Below, one piece after another: positions 34,087-41,983 of a stretch of 64,000 bases of DNA. This DNA is from CAXBNB01 sp040222275 (GTDB lineage: Bacteria > Bacteroidota > Bacteroidia > Cytophagales > Cyclobacteriaceae): the NCBI GenBank assembly GCA_040222275.1, contig JAVKDJ010000094.1, positions 297,199 to 361,198 of the forward strand. The letters run 5' to 3'. The notes beneath the pieces were generated by a model. The model saw nothing but the letters and a program-made list of their open reading frames with translations, was not told where the DNA came from and did no database searches. A program made the position numbers and the translations under genes. How positions within the stretch are numbered: position 1 is the stretch's first letter; each line of letters starts with the position of its first letter.

Positions 34087-34275
34087 CTATTTCAAACCTG
34101 ATTGTTTCAATATGGAATTGAAGGTTCCTTTTGGCAAATCTTTCTTAGGATGAGGGACTACAGCCCTCTTGCCATTGGAATGTTTGTAAATATGGTGGCT
34201 TCCTTTAATTCTTTGCAAAACAAATCCTGCTGCCAAAAGCCTTTTAATAATTTCCTGCGAGCTATGGTCAGACAT
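34087..34275 (-). CDS. hicA: HicA-family type II toxin
   Basis: The 62-residue protein is a complete HicA: EIIKRLLAAGFVLQRIKGSHHIYKH with the catalytic His27 in GSHH, then RAVVPHPKKDLPKGTFNSILKQSGL. HicA folds as a double-stranded RNA-binding-like domain and cleaves mRNA independently of ribosomes. Its start overlaps the end of hicB by eight bases, so the antitoxin gene is transcribed first, the reverse of the E. coli hicAB order but common elsewhere. No residue loss is visible, so the toxin is probably functional. Confidence 0.93.
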   Translation of the reverse strand: MSDHSSQEIIKRLLAAGFVLQRIKGSHHIYKHSNGKRAVVPHPKKDLPKGTFNSILKQSGLK

Positions 34276-34492
34276 GGTCCACCTGAAGGTTTAGTTCCAA
34301 CAAGTTCTCATCAGACGGCACAGGCAATCCATCTTCATTCAAAGATTCAATATAGAGTTCGATCGCCTCTTTTGCGTTTTTTTTTGCTTCGGCCAAATTC
34401 TCTCCATAAGTAATGCACCCCTCAAGGCTGGGAACCATAACTGTAAAGCCGCCCTCCGGCTCTTCCCTTAATAAGATTTTATAATTCAGCAT
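34268..34492 (-). CDS. hicB: HicB-family antitoxin
   Basis: The 74-residue protein has the partial RNase H-like HicB fold: YKILLREEPEGGFTVMVPSLEGCITYGENLAEAKKNAKEAIELYI. It stops soon after, without the C-terminal ribbon-helix-helix or HTH DNA-binding domain found in longer HicB proteins. Autoregulation would then need another factor or may be absent. It precedes and overlaps hicA. The pair sits in a polysaccharide gene block, a typical place for small mobile toxin-antitoxin modules. Confidence 0.92.
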   Translation of the reverse strand: MLNYKILLREEPEGGFTVMVPSLEGCITYGENLAEAKKNAKEAIELYIESLNEDGLPVPSDENLLELNLQVDHV

Positions 34493-34599
34493 ATTTTGTA
34501 AAGTTTAACCAAACCCTAAGCTAACTTAGTTCCAAACAAGAAGCTAAAACATCAAGGAAACTTTATGTTCCTTAAAGTTAAAATAAAAAAACACGACAA

Positions 34600-35688
34600 T
34601 CATTTTTTCATACTTATCAATTGCCCAGCTACATATTCTATCTGGGTCTTTTGAAGTTCCGGAAACAAGGGCAATGACAACCCATTATTCGCCAGGCCAC
34701 ATGCTACGGGGTAGTCATCAGCTTTTTCCCCATACGGTGCGAGTACAGGCAAGGCATTAGGGTAATGGATTTGGGTACCCACACCAACCTCTGCCAATTG
34801 GGATTTTACATGATCCCTGTCCTCCACATTCACCACGTACAAGTGGAAGACATGCCGCGAATCGTCCAGTACAGGCAGTGTGATATCCAGCTCTTTCAAA
34901 CACTCGTGGTAGTAAGCTGCATGGCCTATCCTGGCGTGTGTCCATTGTTCCAAATATGGCAGTTTTACGTTGAGTACAGCCGCCTGTATGGTGTCCATCC
35001 TACTATTTCTTCCTTCCATCAGGTGGTTGTGCTTGCCTTGTTGACCATGATTGGCTATCATTCGGAATTTCTCGACGACTTCACTATTGTTGGAAACCAT
35101 ACATCCGGCATCACCATACGCTCCCAGGTTTTTTCCAGGATAAAAACTAAAAGTAGCCGCATCACCAAAAGTACCTACATTCCTGCCTCGATGGCTGGCC
35201 CCATGTGCCTGCGCGCAATCTTCAATAACCTTTAGGTTGTTTTCCCACGCCAATTCCATTATTTCAGCCATTTCCGCTGGTTTTCCATACAGATGGACAG
35301 GTATAATGGCTTGGGTGGCTGGCGTAATTTTCTTTTTGATCTGCTCTGGGTCGATTGTGAATTTATCCGGTAGCACATCCGCAAATACTGGTTTGGCCCC
35401 TACGGTGGTCACTGCCTCGGATGTCGCAATCCACGACATAGCGGGCACTATTACTTCATCACCTTTTGAAATACCCAATGCCTGCAAGGCTATTTCTATG
35501 GCATCAGTGCCATTGGCGCAGGTCACGCACTGCTGTACCCCAAGGTAGTTGGCAAAGTCGTTCTCAAATTTCGACACAATGGCCCCACCGATGAAGGATG
35601 TATTATCCAGTACAGACTGGATGGCGGCATCCATTTCTTCCTTAATGGAGAGGTATTGCAACTTGAGGTCAACGAAAGGTACTATCAT
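34600..35688 (-). CDS. DegT/DnrJ/EryC1-family sugar aminotransferase
   Basis: The 362-residue PLP enzyme shows VPFVDLKLQYLSIKEEMD at the start, CANGTDAIEIAL (57-68), VPAMSWIATSEAV, VIPVHLYGKPAEM, IEDCAQAHGA (155-164) and the PLP-binding Lys186 in FSFYPGKNLGAYGDAG. Together with the acetyltransferase and oxidoreductase upstream it matches the WbpE/WlbC step: transfer of an amino group from glutamate to a 3-keto nucleotide sugar. It is cytosolic. The upstream acetyltransferase gene ends 48 bases before it, supporting one operon. Confidence 0.9.
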   Translation of the reverse strand: MIVPFVDLKLQYLSIKEEMDAAIQSVLDNTSFIGGAIVSKFENDFANYLGVQQCVTCANGTDAIEIALQALGISKGDEVIVPAMSWIATSEAVTTVGAKPVFADVLPDKFTIDPEQIKKKITPATQAIIPVHLYGKPAEMAEIMELAWENNLKVIEDCAQAHGASHRGRNVGTFGDAATFSFYPGKNLGAYGDAGCMVSNNSEVVEKFRMIANHGQQGKHNHLMEGRNSRMDTIQAAVLNVKLPYLEQWTHARIGHAAYYHECLKELDITLPVLDDSRHVFHLYVVNVEDRDHVKSQLAEVGVGTQIHYPNALPVLAPYGEKADDYPVACGLANNGLSLPLFPELQKTQIEYVAGQLISMKK

Positions 35689-35735
35689 ACGCTGTTTATT
35701 TTCAAAAGGAAATCATTATCATATACTGCACCGGC

Positions 35736-36194
35736 TCAGGGCTTCAGTTTTCTGGCCGGGTTGCCAGCGTAGGTTCCCGGTTCGGTAATATCCCTGGTCA
35801 CTACAGCACCTGCCCCAATCACTACATCACTACACACCGATACGGGCAGTAAAGTTGCATTGGAACCAATAGACACCCGATCGCTAATTTTGGTAGCCTT
35901 CCAAAGGTCTTTGTTGCCACTTGCAGGTTTGCCTTCTGAGAATGTGTCGTTCACAAACATCACACCATGACCAATAAAACAATCGTCACCTATTTCTACC
36001 AGTTCACAAACGAAGGAGTGGGATTGGATTTTGCAACGCTGACCAATGGTTACATCTTTTTGTATTTCAACAAATGGGCCTATAAATGTACCAGCGCCTA
36101 TTTTGCACCCATAAAGGTTTACCGGCTCCACCACGGTGACATCCGCACCAAATTCTACATTCACAATTCCTGACTTTAACATTGTAGGCTTCAT
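35736..36194 (-). CDS. WbpD/WlbB-like sugar N-acetyltransferase
   Basis: This 152-residue left-handed beta-helix protein has hexapeptide repeats throughout: VNLYGCKIGAGTFIGPFVEIQKDVTIG, SHSFVCELVEIGDDCFIGHGVMFVND and VVIGAGAVVTRDITEPGTYAGNPARKLKP. The segment FIGHGVMFVNDTFSEGKPA is characteristic of WbpD/WlbB, which acetylates the 3-amino group of a UDP-sugar. It overlaps the oxidoreductase gene by four bases (ATGA), showing translational coupling with that pathway partner. It presumably works as a trimer with acetyl-CoA. Confidence 0.9.
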   Translation of the reverse strand: MKPTMLKSGIVNVEFGADVTVVEPVNLYGCKIGAGTFIGPFVEIQKDVTIGQRCKIQSHSFVCELVEIGDDCFIGHGVMFVNDTFSEGKPASGNKDLWKATKISDRVSIGSNATLLPVSVCSDVVIGAGAVVTRDITEPGTYAGNPARKLKP

Positions 36195-37210
36195 GCATTT
36201 TTTGTTTTGGCACTGTCATAGATCATTTCAATGGCCTCAATGGACTTGATACCCTGCTCTCCCTCGACAATATCTGATTTTATCCCTTTAAGGTCTTTCA
36301 CAATTTCGTTCACCACTTTGTGGTGGTTGGAGCTGGTGCCCTGGTATTTGCCATAATTGTTGGGCAGGTCGGCAAAATTTATATTGTTGGGAAGCGGGTA
36401 AGATTGCACATCCCAATAATCTATTTTATTGAGGTACGCCCCTCCTATTTTCACTGTGCCCTTTTCACCAATTATGGTAATGCTGCCCTCGTAATTTTTG
36501 TTATAAACACAGGTAGTCCAGGTGATCGAGCCTTGTACCCCGGAAGCAAAATCCATAATGGCATTGCCACAATCCTCTACTTCTATCTGCTGCATTTTGG
36601 TATCCACCATGCCTTTTGCGCTGGTCACATCACCAAACCACCAGATGAGCAGGTCGATAAAATGGCTGGCTTGTGTAAACAACGCGCCCCCTTCTTTTTC
36701 CCTGATACCACGCCAATCAGATTGGGAATAATATTCGGAATTCCGGTTCCAATAGACATTGCACTGTACCATATATATCTTGCCCAATTTGCCCGAATCA
36801 AGGGCCTCCTTTACCAAAGCAATAGGTACGTTGAAGCGGTTTTGCTTCATCACGTACAGCCTTTTGTTGGCTTCCCTGGTCACATTGATCATTTCCCTGG
36901 AGTCTGCCACATTCAATGCCATTGGTTTTTCTACCAAAACATGCTTTCCACTTTTCAGTGCCTCAATGGTCATATCCTTGTGAAGGAAATGTGGGGTACA
37001 AATACTCACCAGATCGATTTCTGCATTGTTCAATACATCCTGAAAATCCACGCACACTTCATAGCTATTGCCATAGTCATTATCCAGCGCCTGTGCCTTT
37101 TGCAGGTCTGTGTCGCATAGTGCAACTATTTCCGTTTCGGGATTGGCATCAAACACCGCTACATGACGCTTGCCAATATTACCACAACCAACTATTGATG
37201 TTCTTATCAT
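36191..37210 (-). CDS. Gfo/Idh/MocA oxidoreductase, WbpB/WlbA-like
   Basis: The 339 residues begin IRTSIVGCGNIGKRHVAVF with an NAD-binding GxGxxG-type loop, then LVSICTPHFLHKDMTIEAL and the family EKP motif in HVLVEKPMALN. QASHFIDLLIWWFGDV carries the catalytic-site His. Followed immediately by an N-acetyltransferase and a DegT aminotransferase, it fits WbpB/WlbA, which oxidises C3 of a UDP-acetamido-uronic acid. The three genes together would make a 3-acetamido sugar for capsule or O-antigen. The 6-dehydrogenase step is not in this window. Confidence 0.9.
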   Translation of the reverse strand: MIRTSIVGCGNIGKRHVAVFDANPETEIVALCDTDLQKAQALDNDYGNSYEVCVDFQDVLNNAEIDLVSICTPHFLHKDMTIEALKSGKHVLVEKPMALNVADSREMINVTREANKRLYVMKQNRFNVPIALVKEALDSGKLGKIYMVQCNVYWNRNSEYYSQSDWRGIREKEGGALFTQASHFIDLLIWWFGDVTSAKGMVDTKMQQIEVEDCGNAIMDFASGVQGSITWTTCVYNKNYEGSITIIGEKGTVKIGGAYLNKIDYWDVQSYPLPNNINFADLPNNYGKYQGTSSNHHKVVNEIVKDLKGIKSDIVEGEQGIKSIEAIEMIYDSAKTKNA

Positions 37211-37284
37211 TTTTGATTTGTAAAAAGAATAGCCACAAGATTATGGAATTGTAGGAGAAAATGGAAATATTAAAGGGATCAACC

Positions 37285-38586
37285 TCACTCCAATCCATTC
37301 ATAATATCTACCAAACGACTGGTCAGGTTTTTTCTGGAGTACTGGTGTACTTTATCAGATGCCCTGGCCACTTTTCCGTCCAGGTAGTCCTGATATTGTA
37401 GCTTAATAAAATCCTTGATCCTGGTTTTATCGCCAAAGTCAAAAACCTCTCCGGCATTACATTCAGACAAAATATCCTGTACATCGCTATTGGTAGGGCC
37501 AAGGGTCAAAATAGGCCTGCCTGCAAACATGTATTCGTACATTTTGCCCGGTAGAATCCATTTGGCATTTTCAGACTGGTTCAATAAGAGCAATAGCACC
37601 GAAGCTGACTGATAATACGGGAACACTTCCTGGTGTGGCAGATAATCCAGGTATTTGAGTGATTGGTTCAATTTGGGGTTTCCCTTCAGGAAATCAAGAA
37701 TGGAACCACTCACCATACCGGCCAGCACCAACTCCAGCTGTTCACCAAACCCTTCCTCTTCTTCGCAAAGTTCTTCCAACGCCTGCCAGAGCGATTCAGG
37801 GTTCCTGATTTCGTTGAGCAAACCCATGTGTACTATTCTAAACCTGGCCTGCTCCGATGTTGGTGGCGACAACTCGAAATCGTCTTCGTCCACCCCGTTG
37901 TTGACTATTCGCACATTACGGGCAAATCCTTTATCCTGAAAAGAAGCGGCCAATCTATTGGAAACAGTGAGCAAGGCGTCACAATTTTTCATTACATTTT
38001 TTTCTAAACGCCTGTGTAGCCAATGTGCCACCTTGGAAATATTGAGCTTGTCCAATACGTCCCAATCCGACCAGGGATCCCTGAAATCGGCCATCCACTT
38101 AACACCCGTAGTTTTCTTTAGCCTTTGTCCTATCAGGTGCATGCTATGGGGCGGACCGGTAGTGATCACCAGGTCAATATTGTTGTCGGTAATGATGGAT
38201 TCAAGAAATTTGGCAGAAGGCCTTACCCAAAAACGACGTGGGTCGGGAATGAATAAATTGGCTCGGACCCAAATGGACAACTTGTCGGCAAAGGATAATT
38301 TAGATTTCTCTATAACAATCCCCTGCTTGACTGTTTTCCCCGAGGACTTGAAAATTTTCTTGTATAAACCAAAAGGCTCCCAGATAGGAAACCTGATTAC
38401 CTCGAGGGCCGGATTTATGTCTTTCAACAAAGAATCATCCTTGAGGTCAAAATCGGGGTTTTCGGGAGTGAAAACTACAGGTTCCCACCCGAATTCCGGC
38501 AGGTATTTGACAAATTTTAACCACCGCTGGACACCTCCACCGCCGCTTGGCGGCCAATAATATGTAATAATGAGTACTTTTTTCAA
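37285..38586 (-). CDS. GT4-family glycosyltransferase
   Basis: This 433-residue GT-B enzyme starts KKVLIITYYWPPSGGGGVQR, a typical GT4 N-terminus with the donor-gating glycine loop, and has the C-terminal GT4 segments FRIVHMGLLNEIRNPESLWQALEEL, LKYLDYLPHQEVFPYYQSASVLLLLL and the E(x7)E-like GKMYEYMFAGRPILTLG. Translation probably begins at TTG (38584-38586), since Lys-Lys-Val follows directly and no ATG precedes it in a suitable position. It heads the polysaccharide run that continues into the 3-acetamido-sugar genes. Confidence 0.9.
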   Translation of the reverse strand: MKKVLIITYYWPPSGGGGVQRWLKFVKYLPEFGWEPVVFTPENPDFDLKDDSLLKDINPALEVIRFPIWEPFGLYKKIFKSSGKTVKQGIVIEKSKLSFADKLSIWVRANLFIPDPRRFWVRPSAKFLESIITDNNIDLVITTGPPHSMHLIGQRLKKTTGVKWMADFRDPWSDWDVLDKLNISKVAHWLHRRLEKNVMKNCDALLTVSNRLAASFQDKGFARNVRIVNNGVDEDDFELSPPTSEQARFRIVHMGLLNEIRNPESLWQALEELCEEEEGFGEQLELVLAGMVSGSILDFLKGNPKLNQSLKYLDYLPHQEVFPYYQSASVLLLLLNQSENAKWILPGKMYEYMFAGRPILTLGPTNSDVQDILSECNAGEVFDFGDKTRIKDFIKLQYQDYLDGKVARASDKVHQYSRKNLTSRLVDIMNGLE

Positions 38587-38931
38587 TATTTGTATTTTTG
38601 CATGGCAATGTTAACCATTGAGCAACAAAATGCCTGAAACCTATACTTCAACAAAAGTGAATATTTATTGGATTAATCAGGCACGAAGAGGTCATTTCCT
38701 TTTTATTTGTTGAAAATTGTTACGGAATCAATAAGAATTTTATAATTTCGGCCTTTCTTAGGCAGGGCTACCTGCCTGGAACCTGAACTTAGCAAACGAA
38801 AGAAGAACAAACTAAACTGATGTGAGCCGTTTTAATGGATTAACTTACCTGCTATGGTTGGTTGATTTCATAACTTCTTCCGGTTTTCCCGGAACCAAAC
38901 AACGGCACATTTAACGAAAATTTAAGAGCAA
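38587..38931 (+). promoter_or_regulatory. Gene-free leader upstream of pfkA
   Basis: These 345 bases separate the divergent GT4 and pfkA genes. For pfkA, TATAATTTCG near 38740-38750 is a near match to the -7 motif TAnnTTTG. Downstream of it the leader can form GGCAGG/CCTGCC and TTCCGG/CCGGAA hairpins before the ATG, giving an untranslated leader of about 170-190 bases. I see no known riboswitch in it. Confidence 0.3.
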
Positions 38932-39903
38932 ATGAAAAAGATAGCGGTTTTAACTTCCGGTGGAGATGCCCCCGGAATGAATGCTTGTGTCCGGTCTGTA
39001 GTGAGGAGCGCATTATACCTGGACCTGGAAGTCTATGGTGTGCGGTATGGATATGATGGCATGATCAAAGGAGACATCCACAAGATGAAATCTTATTCTG
39101 TTAGCAATATTATACAACGTGGTGGCACTATTCTAAAATCTGCACGTAGCAAAGACTTTATGACCAAAGAAGGTCGTAAAAAAGCTTTTGAGCAATTGAA
39201 ATATTATGGCATTGAAGGCCTGGTAACCATTGGAGGTGATGGTACTTTCACTGGTGCCAATATTTTTTATCAGGAACATGGCGTACCCGTGATAGGTATC
39301 CCGGGCACCATAGATAACGACCTTTACGGATCGGATTTCACCATTGGTTTCGACACTGCCATCAACACAGCCCTGGATGCAATCGATAAAATCCGGGATA
39401 CGGCAAATTCCCACGACAGGGTGTTTTTTGTAGAAGTAATGGGCCGTCATAGCGGGTATATAGCCATTCAATCAGGAATCGGTGGTGGTGCAGAGATGAT
39501 CATGGTTCCCGAAACTTCTACAACCATAGAAGATGTAATTACCAAGTTGAAAAAGGACAGGGACAGCCAAAAAACTTCCTCGATAGTAGTGGTGGCCGAA
39601 GGTGACGAACAAGGAAATGCCCATGAAATAGCAGAGAAGGTAAAGAAGCACCTGCCCGATATGGACATGAGGGTATCTACCCTGGGACACATTCAGCGTG
39701 GTGGCGAGCCAACTGCCCGTGACAGGATTTTGTCTTCAAGGTTAGGTCTGGCAGCAGTAGAAGGACTTCTCAACGGACAGAAAAATGTAATGGTGGGTAT
39801 TGTGGACAACAACATTGAATTTACCAACCTGAAAATTGCCATCTCTAAATCAAAACCAATCCAGGCGGAGTTGCTAAGGTTAACAGAAATACTAAGTACC
39901 TGA
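38932..39903 (+). CDS. pfkA: ATP-dependent 6-phosphofructokinase
   Basis: The 323-residue product is a standard bacterial PfkA: LTSGGDAPGMN at 8-17, the ATP-binding GGDGT at 101-105 (Gly after the Asp predicts ATP rather than pyrophosphate use), the catalytic PGTIDND at 124-130, and FVEVMGRHSGYIA with fructose 6-phosphate contacts. TLGHIQRGGEPTARDR completes the second lobe. It phosphorylates fructose 6-phosphate in glycolysis as a cytosolic tetramer. It is monocistronic, with a long leader upstream and a small inverted-repeat element downstream. Confidence 0.97.
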   Translation: MKKIAVLTSGGDAPGMNACVRSVVRSALYLDLEVYGVRYGYDGMIKGDIHKMKSYSVSNIIQRGGTILKSARSKDFMTKEGRKKAFEQLKYYGIEGLVTIGGDGTFTGANIFYQEHGVPVIGIPGTIDNDLYGSDFTIGFDTAINTALDAIDKIRDTANSHDRVFFVEVMGRHSGYIAIQSGIGGGAEMIMVPETSTTIEDVITKLKKDRDSQKTSSIVVVAEGDEQGNAHEIAEKVKKHLPDMDMRVSTLGHIQRGGEPTARDRILSSRLGLAAVEGLLNGQKNVMVGIVDNNIEFTNLKIAISKSKPIQAELLRLTEILST

Positions 39904-39928
39904 TTGAGGACAATATACAACACAAAAT

Positions 39929-40082
39929 AGAGGCTGTCGCAAAAGTTAAGAAAACCGTCTTCACGAGCGTAGCGAAGTGATCTCAATCTTCAATTGCACT
40001 TTGTATGTTAAGATTGCCATGTCTGTCCGACAGGCAGGCTTCACTCCGTTCGCAATGACGAAATACTTTTGCGACAGCCTCT
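39929..40082. mobile_element. 154-bp inverted-repeat element (MITE-like)
   Basis: Perfect 18-bp terminal inverted repeats (AGAGGCTGTCGCAAAAGT at 39929-39946 and its complement at 40065-40082) enclose 118 bases with no reading frame. The interior is itself roughly palindromic: TTCACGAGCGTAGCGAAGTG near 39960 mirrors CTTCACTCCGTTCGCAATGA near 40040, the common Bacteroidota 'GCGAGCGNAGCGAAGCAATCTC' repeat. It lies between pfkA and a minus-strand gene, where it may also act as a transcription stop. No transposase is nearby, so it would need one in trans. Confidence 0.75.
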
Positions 40083-40104
40083 TTGTTACTAAGCCTTTTC
40101 TATT

Positions 40105-40668
40105 CTACTTGCCAATTTTCACCAGATCGTATCCTACTGATACCTGAAACATGTTGCCCTTGTTGGAGCCACTGCCAAATTCATTGATCTTGCTCAGGCC
40201 TTTAACATATCTCACCGTGAAATTGAGGCCGAAAGGCAAGTCCAATCCAGCGCCTACAACAGCAGCTATATCACTGCTTTTCAATTGATCTTTAATGTCG
40301 CCATCTTCATCAGATGCGCTGGTCAACAACCCAAACTGGGGGCCGATATGGAGGTTGATAATCGGCACAGGATTGAACCTCAACAATACGGGAATATTGA
40401 CATATTTCATGTCAATCGTTTCCTTTACTGTACCCGCATCAATTTTACTTCCCTGCCCTGAATAGTATATTTCAGGCTGGAGGCCTATGCCGCCGAGTTT
40501 CAACCTCAAATAACCTCCAAAGTGAAAGCCTGTTTTGGTAGAACTATCATCAAGTTCACTCAAAGTGGACATGTTCAACCCACCTTTAATACCCACACCT
40601 ACGCTTTGGGCTTTGGACGTAAACACTACAAGCAGACACACGGCTGCCAATACACCTAACTTTTTCAT
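40105..40668 (-). CDS. Porin-family outer-membrane beta-barrel protein
   Basis: A signal peptide (MKKLGVLAAVCLLVVFTSKAQS) leads to a PorT/OMP_b-brl_2-type barrel: VGVGIKGGLNMSTLSELDDSS, FHFGGYLRLKLGGIGLQPEIYYS and NIPVLLRFNPVPIINLHIGPQFGLL, ending FQVSVGYDLVKIGK. The 187 residues fit an eight-stranded barrel, a very common Bacteroidota outer-membrane class without a defined substrate. It has a good upstream promoter at 40700-40730. Confidence 0.9.
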   Translation of the reverse strand: MKKLGVLAAVCLLVVFTSKAQSVGVGIKGGLNMSTLSELDDSSTKTGFHFGGYLRLKLGGIGLQPEIYYSGQGSKIDAGTVKETIDMKYVNIPVLLRFNPVPIINLHIGPQFGLLTSASDEDGDIKDQLKSSDIAAVVGAGLDLPFGLNFTVRYVKGLSKINEFGSGSNKGNMFQVSVGYDLVKIGK

Positions 40669-40699
40669 ACTTATAAATTTTAGTTTTAATTACAATATT

Positions 40700-40730
40700 C
40701 AAATATATAATTTAATTATTAGAAGAAAAA
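40700..40730 (-). promoter_or_regulatory. Promoter of the porin-family gene
   Basis: On the minus strand TATATTTG (40700-40707) matches TAnnTTTG exactly, with a TTTTT stretch 18 bases upstream (40726-40730) in place of the -33 TTTG. The implied transcript starts about 25 bases before the ATG at 40668. Confidence 0.55.
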
Positions 40731-40800
40731 TCTGATGGTATGGACTGAATGAAAAATTTAATTTCTGGTATCTAATTGATGTTCGCATCGACCCGAAAAG

Positions 40801-41799
40801 TCAAAACCTTTGAACGAGCGTAATGGCTACATATTTATGCCTACCAGCATCTTTTACCTCTTTGCTCCGAAAAATAACGGCTATGCGATAGTCAAAATGT
40901 GTGCCACTCCTCCCTAACCCCCATGTATGGTGAAAAACCCATGGTTGGGCTTCTTTTGTAAATTCGCTGGGCGTGCCAATAAAATTACCTTCAATTGTGG
41001 TGTTGTAGAATACGTGTTCCACAGTGGTGTTTATGTAGAAGTAAAGCTCCTGCATACGTTCGTTCTGGGGTATATCACTTACCCTTTTTCTTTGCTGGCC
41101 CAGTTTGCTGTAAGTATAGACCGAATTGTCCAGTCCATTGATTCGGCCAAGACGAAAGGTCATACCGCTGCGCAGGTTGTTGCGAATGGTACCCACCTGG
41201 GCAAATTGCTCCCCAATCAGGTCGAAGGTATTGCCTGCTGCCAACAACCGCTTTTGGTACAAAATGGAAAGATTGGTGGCAATAGTGTTGTTGATCTGAT
41301 AACCCCAGCCATTGGGTTGTTTCATGCCCAAAAAATCGTGCCACCAGACCTGTATTTCGCCTGTTTTGGTACCTGGCCCCAGCCACCCCAGGTCATAATC
41401 AAAAATCAGAGTGGAATTGTTTTTGAAATGGTAATTCATTCCGATGTTGACATTGACCCATCCGGCATACGGTCGGTCAATCTTTTCTTCGCTGGTTTCA
41501 TCAATGTCGCTGGAGGTGTACATCCTATGTGCCAAATCATAAGATACGATTGCCTTTGATAGCCGGTCATTTTTATTGAAGGCGCGAAACCAAAACTTAT
41601 CTTCTTTCACCAGCCTCCTGTACTTGATAAAAATGCCACTGCTGTAGTATTTATCATTTTTTCCAAAAAACAGGGCGTCATTGTCCACAGTTACATGCAA
41701 CTCCCGCGTCAAAAGATCGGAGTTATCCTGCCCGGTGAGTTCCTGACAGAAAATGAACAATATGACGAGTACCTTATATTTAGTCAATTCTTTTGGCAA
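40801..41799 (-). CDS. LpxR-family (DUF2219) outer-membrane lipid A deacylase
   Basis: The 332-residue protein has a signal (about 1-23, ending in TGQ). It then shows the DUF2219/LpxR landmarks: HVTVDNDALFFGKNDKYYSSGI with the paired Asn-Asp, KIDRPYAGWVNVNIG, and DLGWLGPGTKTGEIQVWWHDFLG containing the active-site His region. Many amphipathic strands follow and the protein ends TLVQRF with a terminal Phe. LpxR removes the 3'-acyloxyacyl chain of lipid A in Salmonella and Helicobacter and needs calcium. A similar lipid A remodelling role is expected here but not proven. Confidence 0.87.
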   Translation of the reverse strand: MPKELTKYKVLVILFIFCQELTGQDNSDLLTRELHVTVDNDALFFGKNDKYYSSGIFIKYRRLVKEDKFWFRAFNKNDRLSKAIVSYDLAHRMYTSSDIDETSEEKIDRPYAGWVNVNIGMNYHFKNNSTLIFDYDLGWLGPGTKTGEIQVWWHDFLGMKQPNGWGYQINNTIATNLSILYQKRLLAAGNTFDLIGEQFAQVGTIRNNLRSGMTFRLGRINGLDNSVYTYSKLGQQRKRVSDIPQNERMQELYFYINTTVEHVFYNTTIEGNFIGTPSEFTKEAQPWVFHHTWGLGRSGTHFDYRIAVIFRSKEVKDAGRHKYVAITLVQRF

Positions 41800-41983
41800 G
41801 GATGTGAATAGCGAATTTAACCTTTATAACCGATCAAATTGCCCCTAAATTGTATCATGTTGGCTTTTGACAGTATTTATGCCCAAAAAAGTGCACCAAT
41901 TATCTTCTACTTCAAAAGAGCCACTTCCAAATTTGGTCAAAATTGTCTTGTATTGGTTACTTATTTAATCAAAATTTGCCCTG

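Noticed and set aside
36320..37120. 266-codon plus-strand frame opposite the oxidoreductase
   Set aside because: It is antisense to a well-supported gene, has a cysteine/histidine-rich low-quality translation and no domain.
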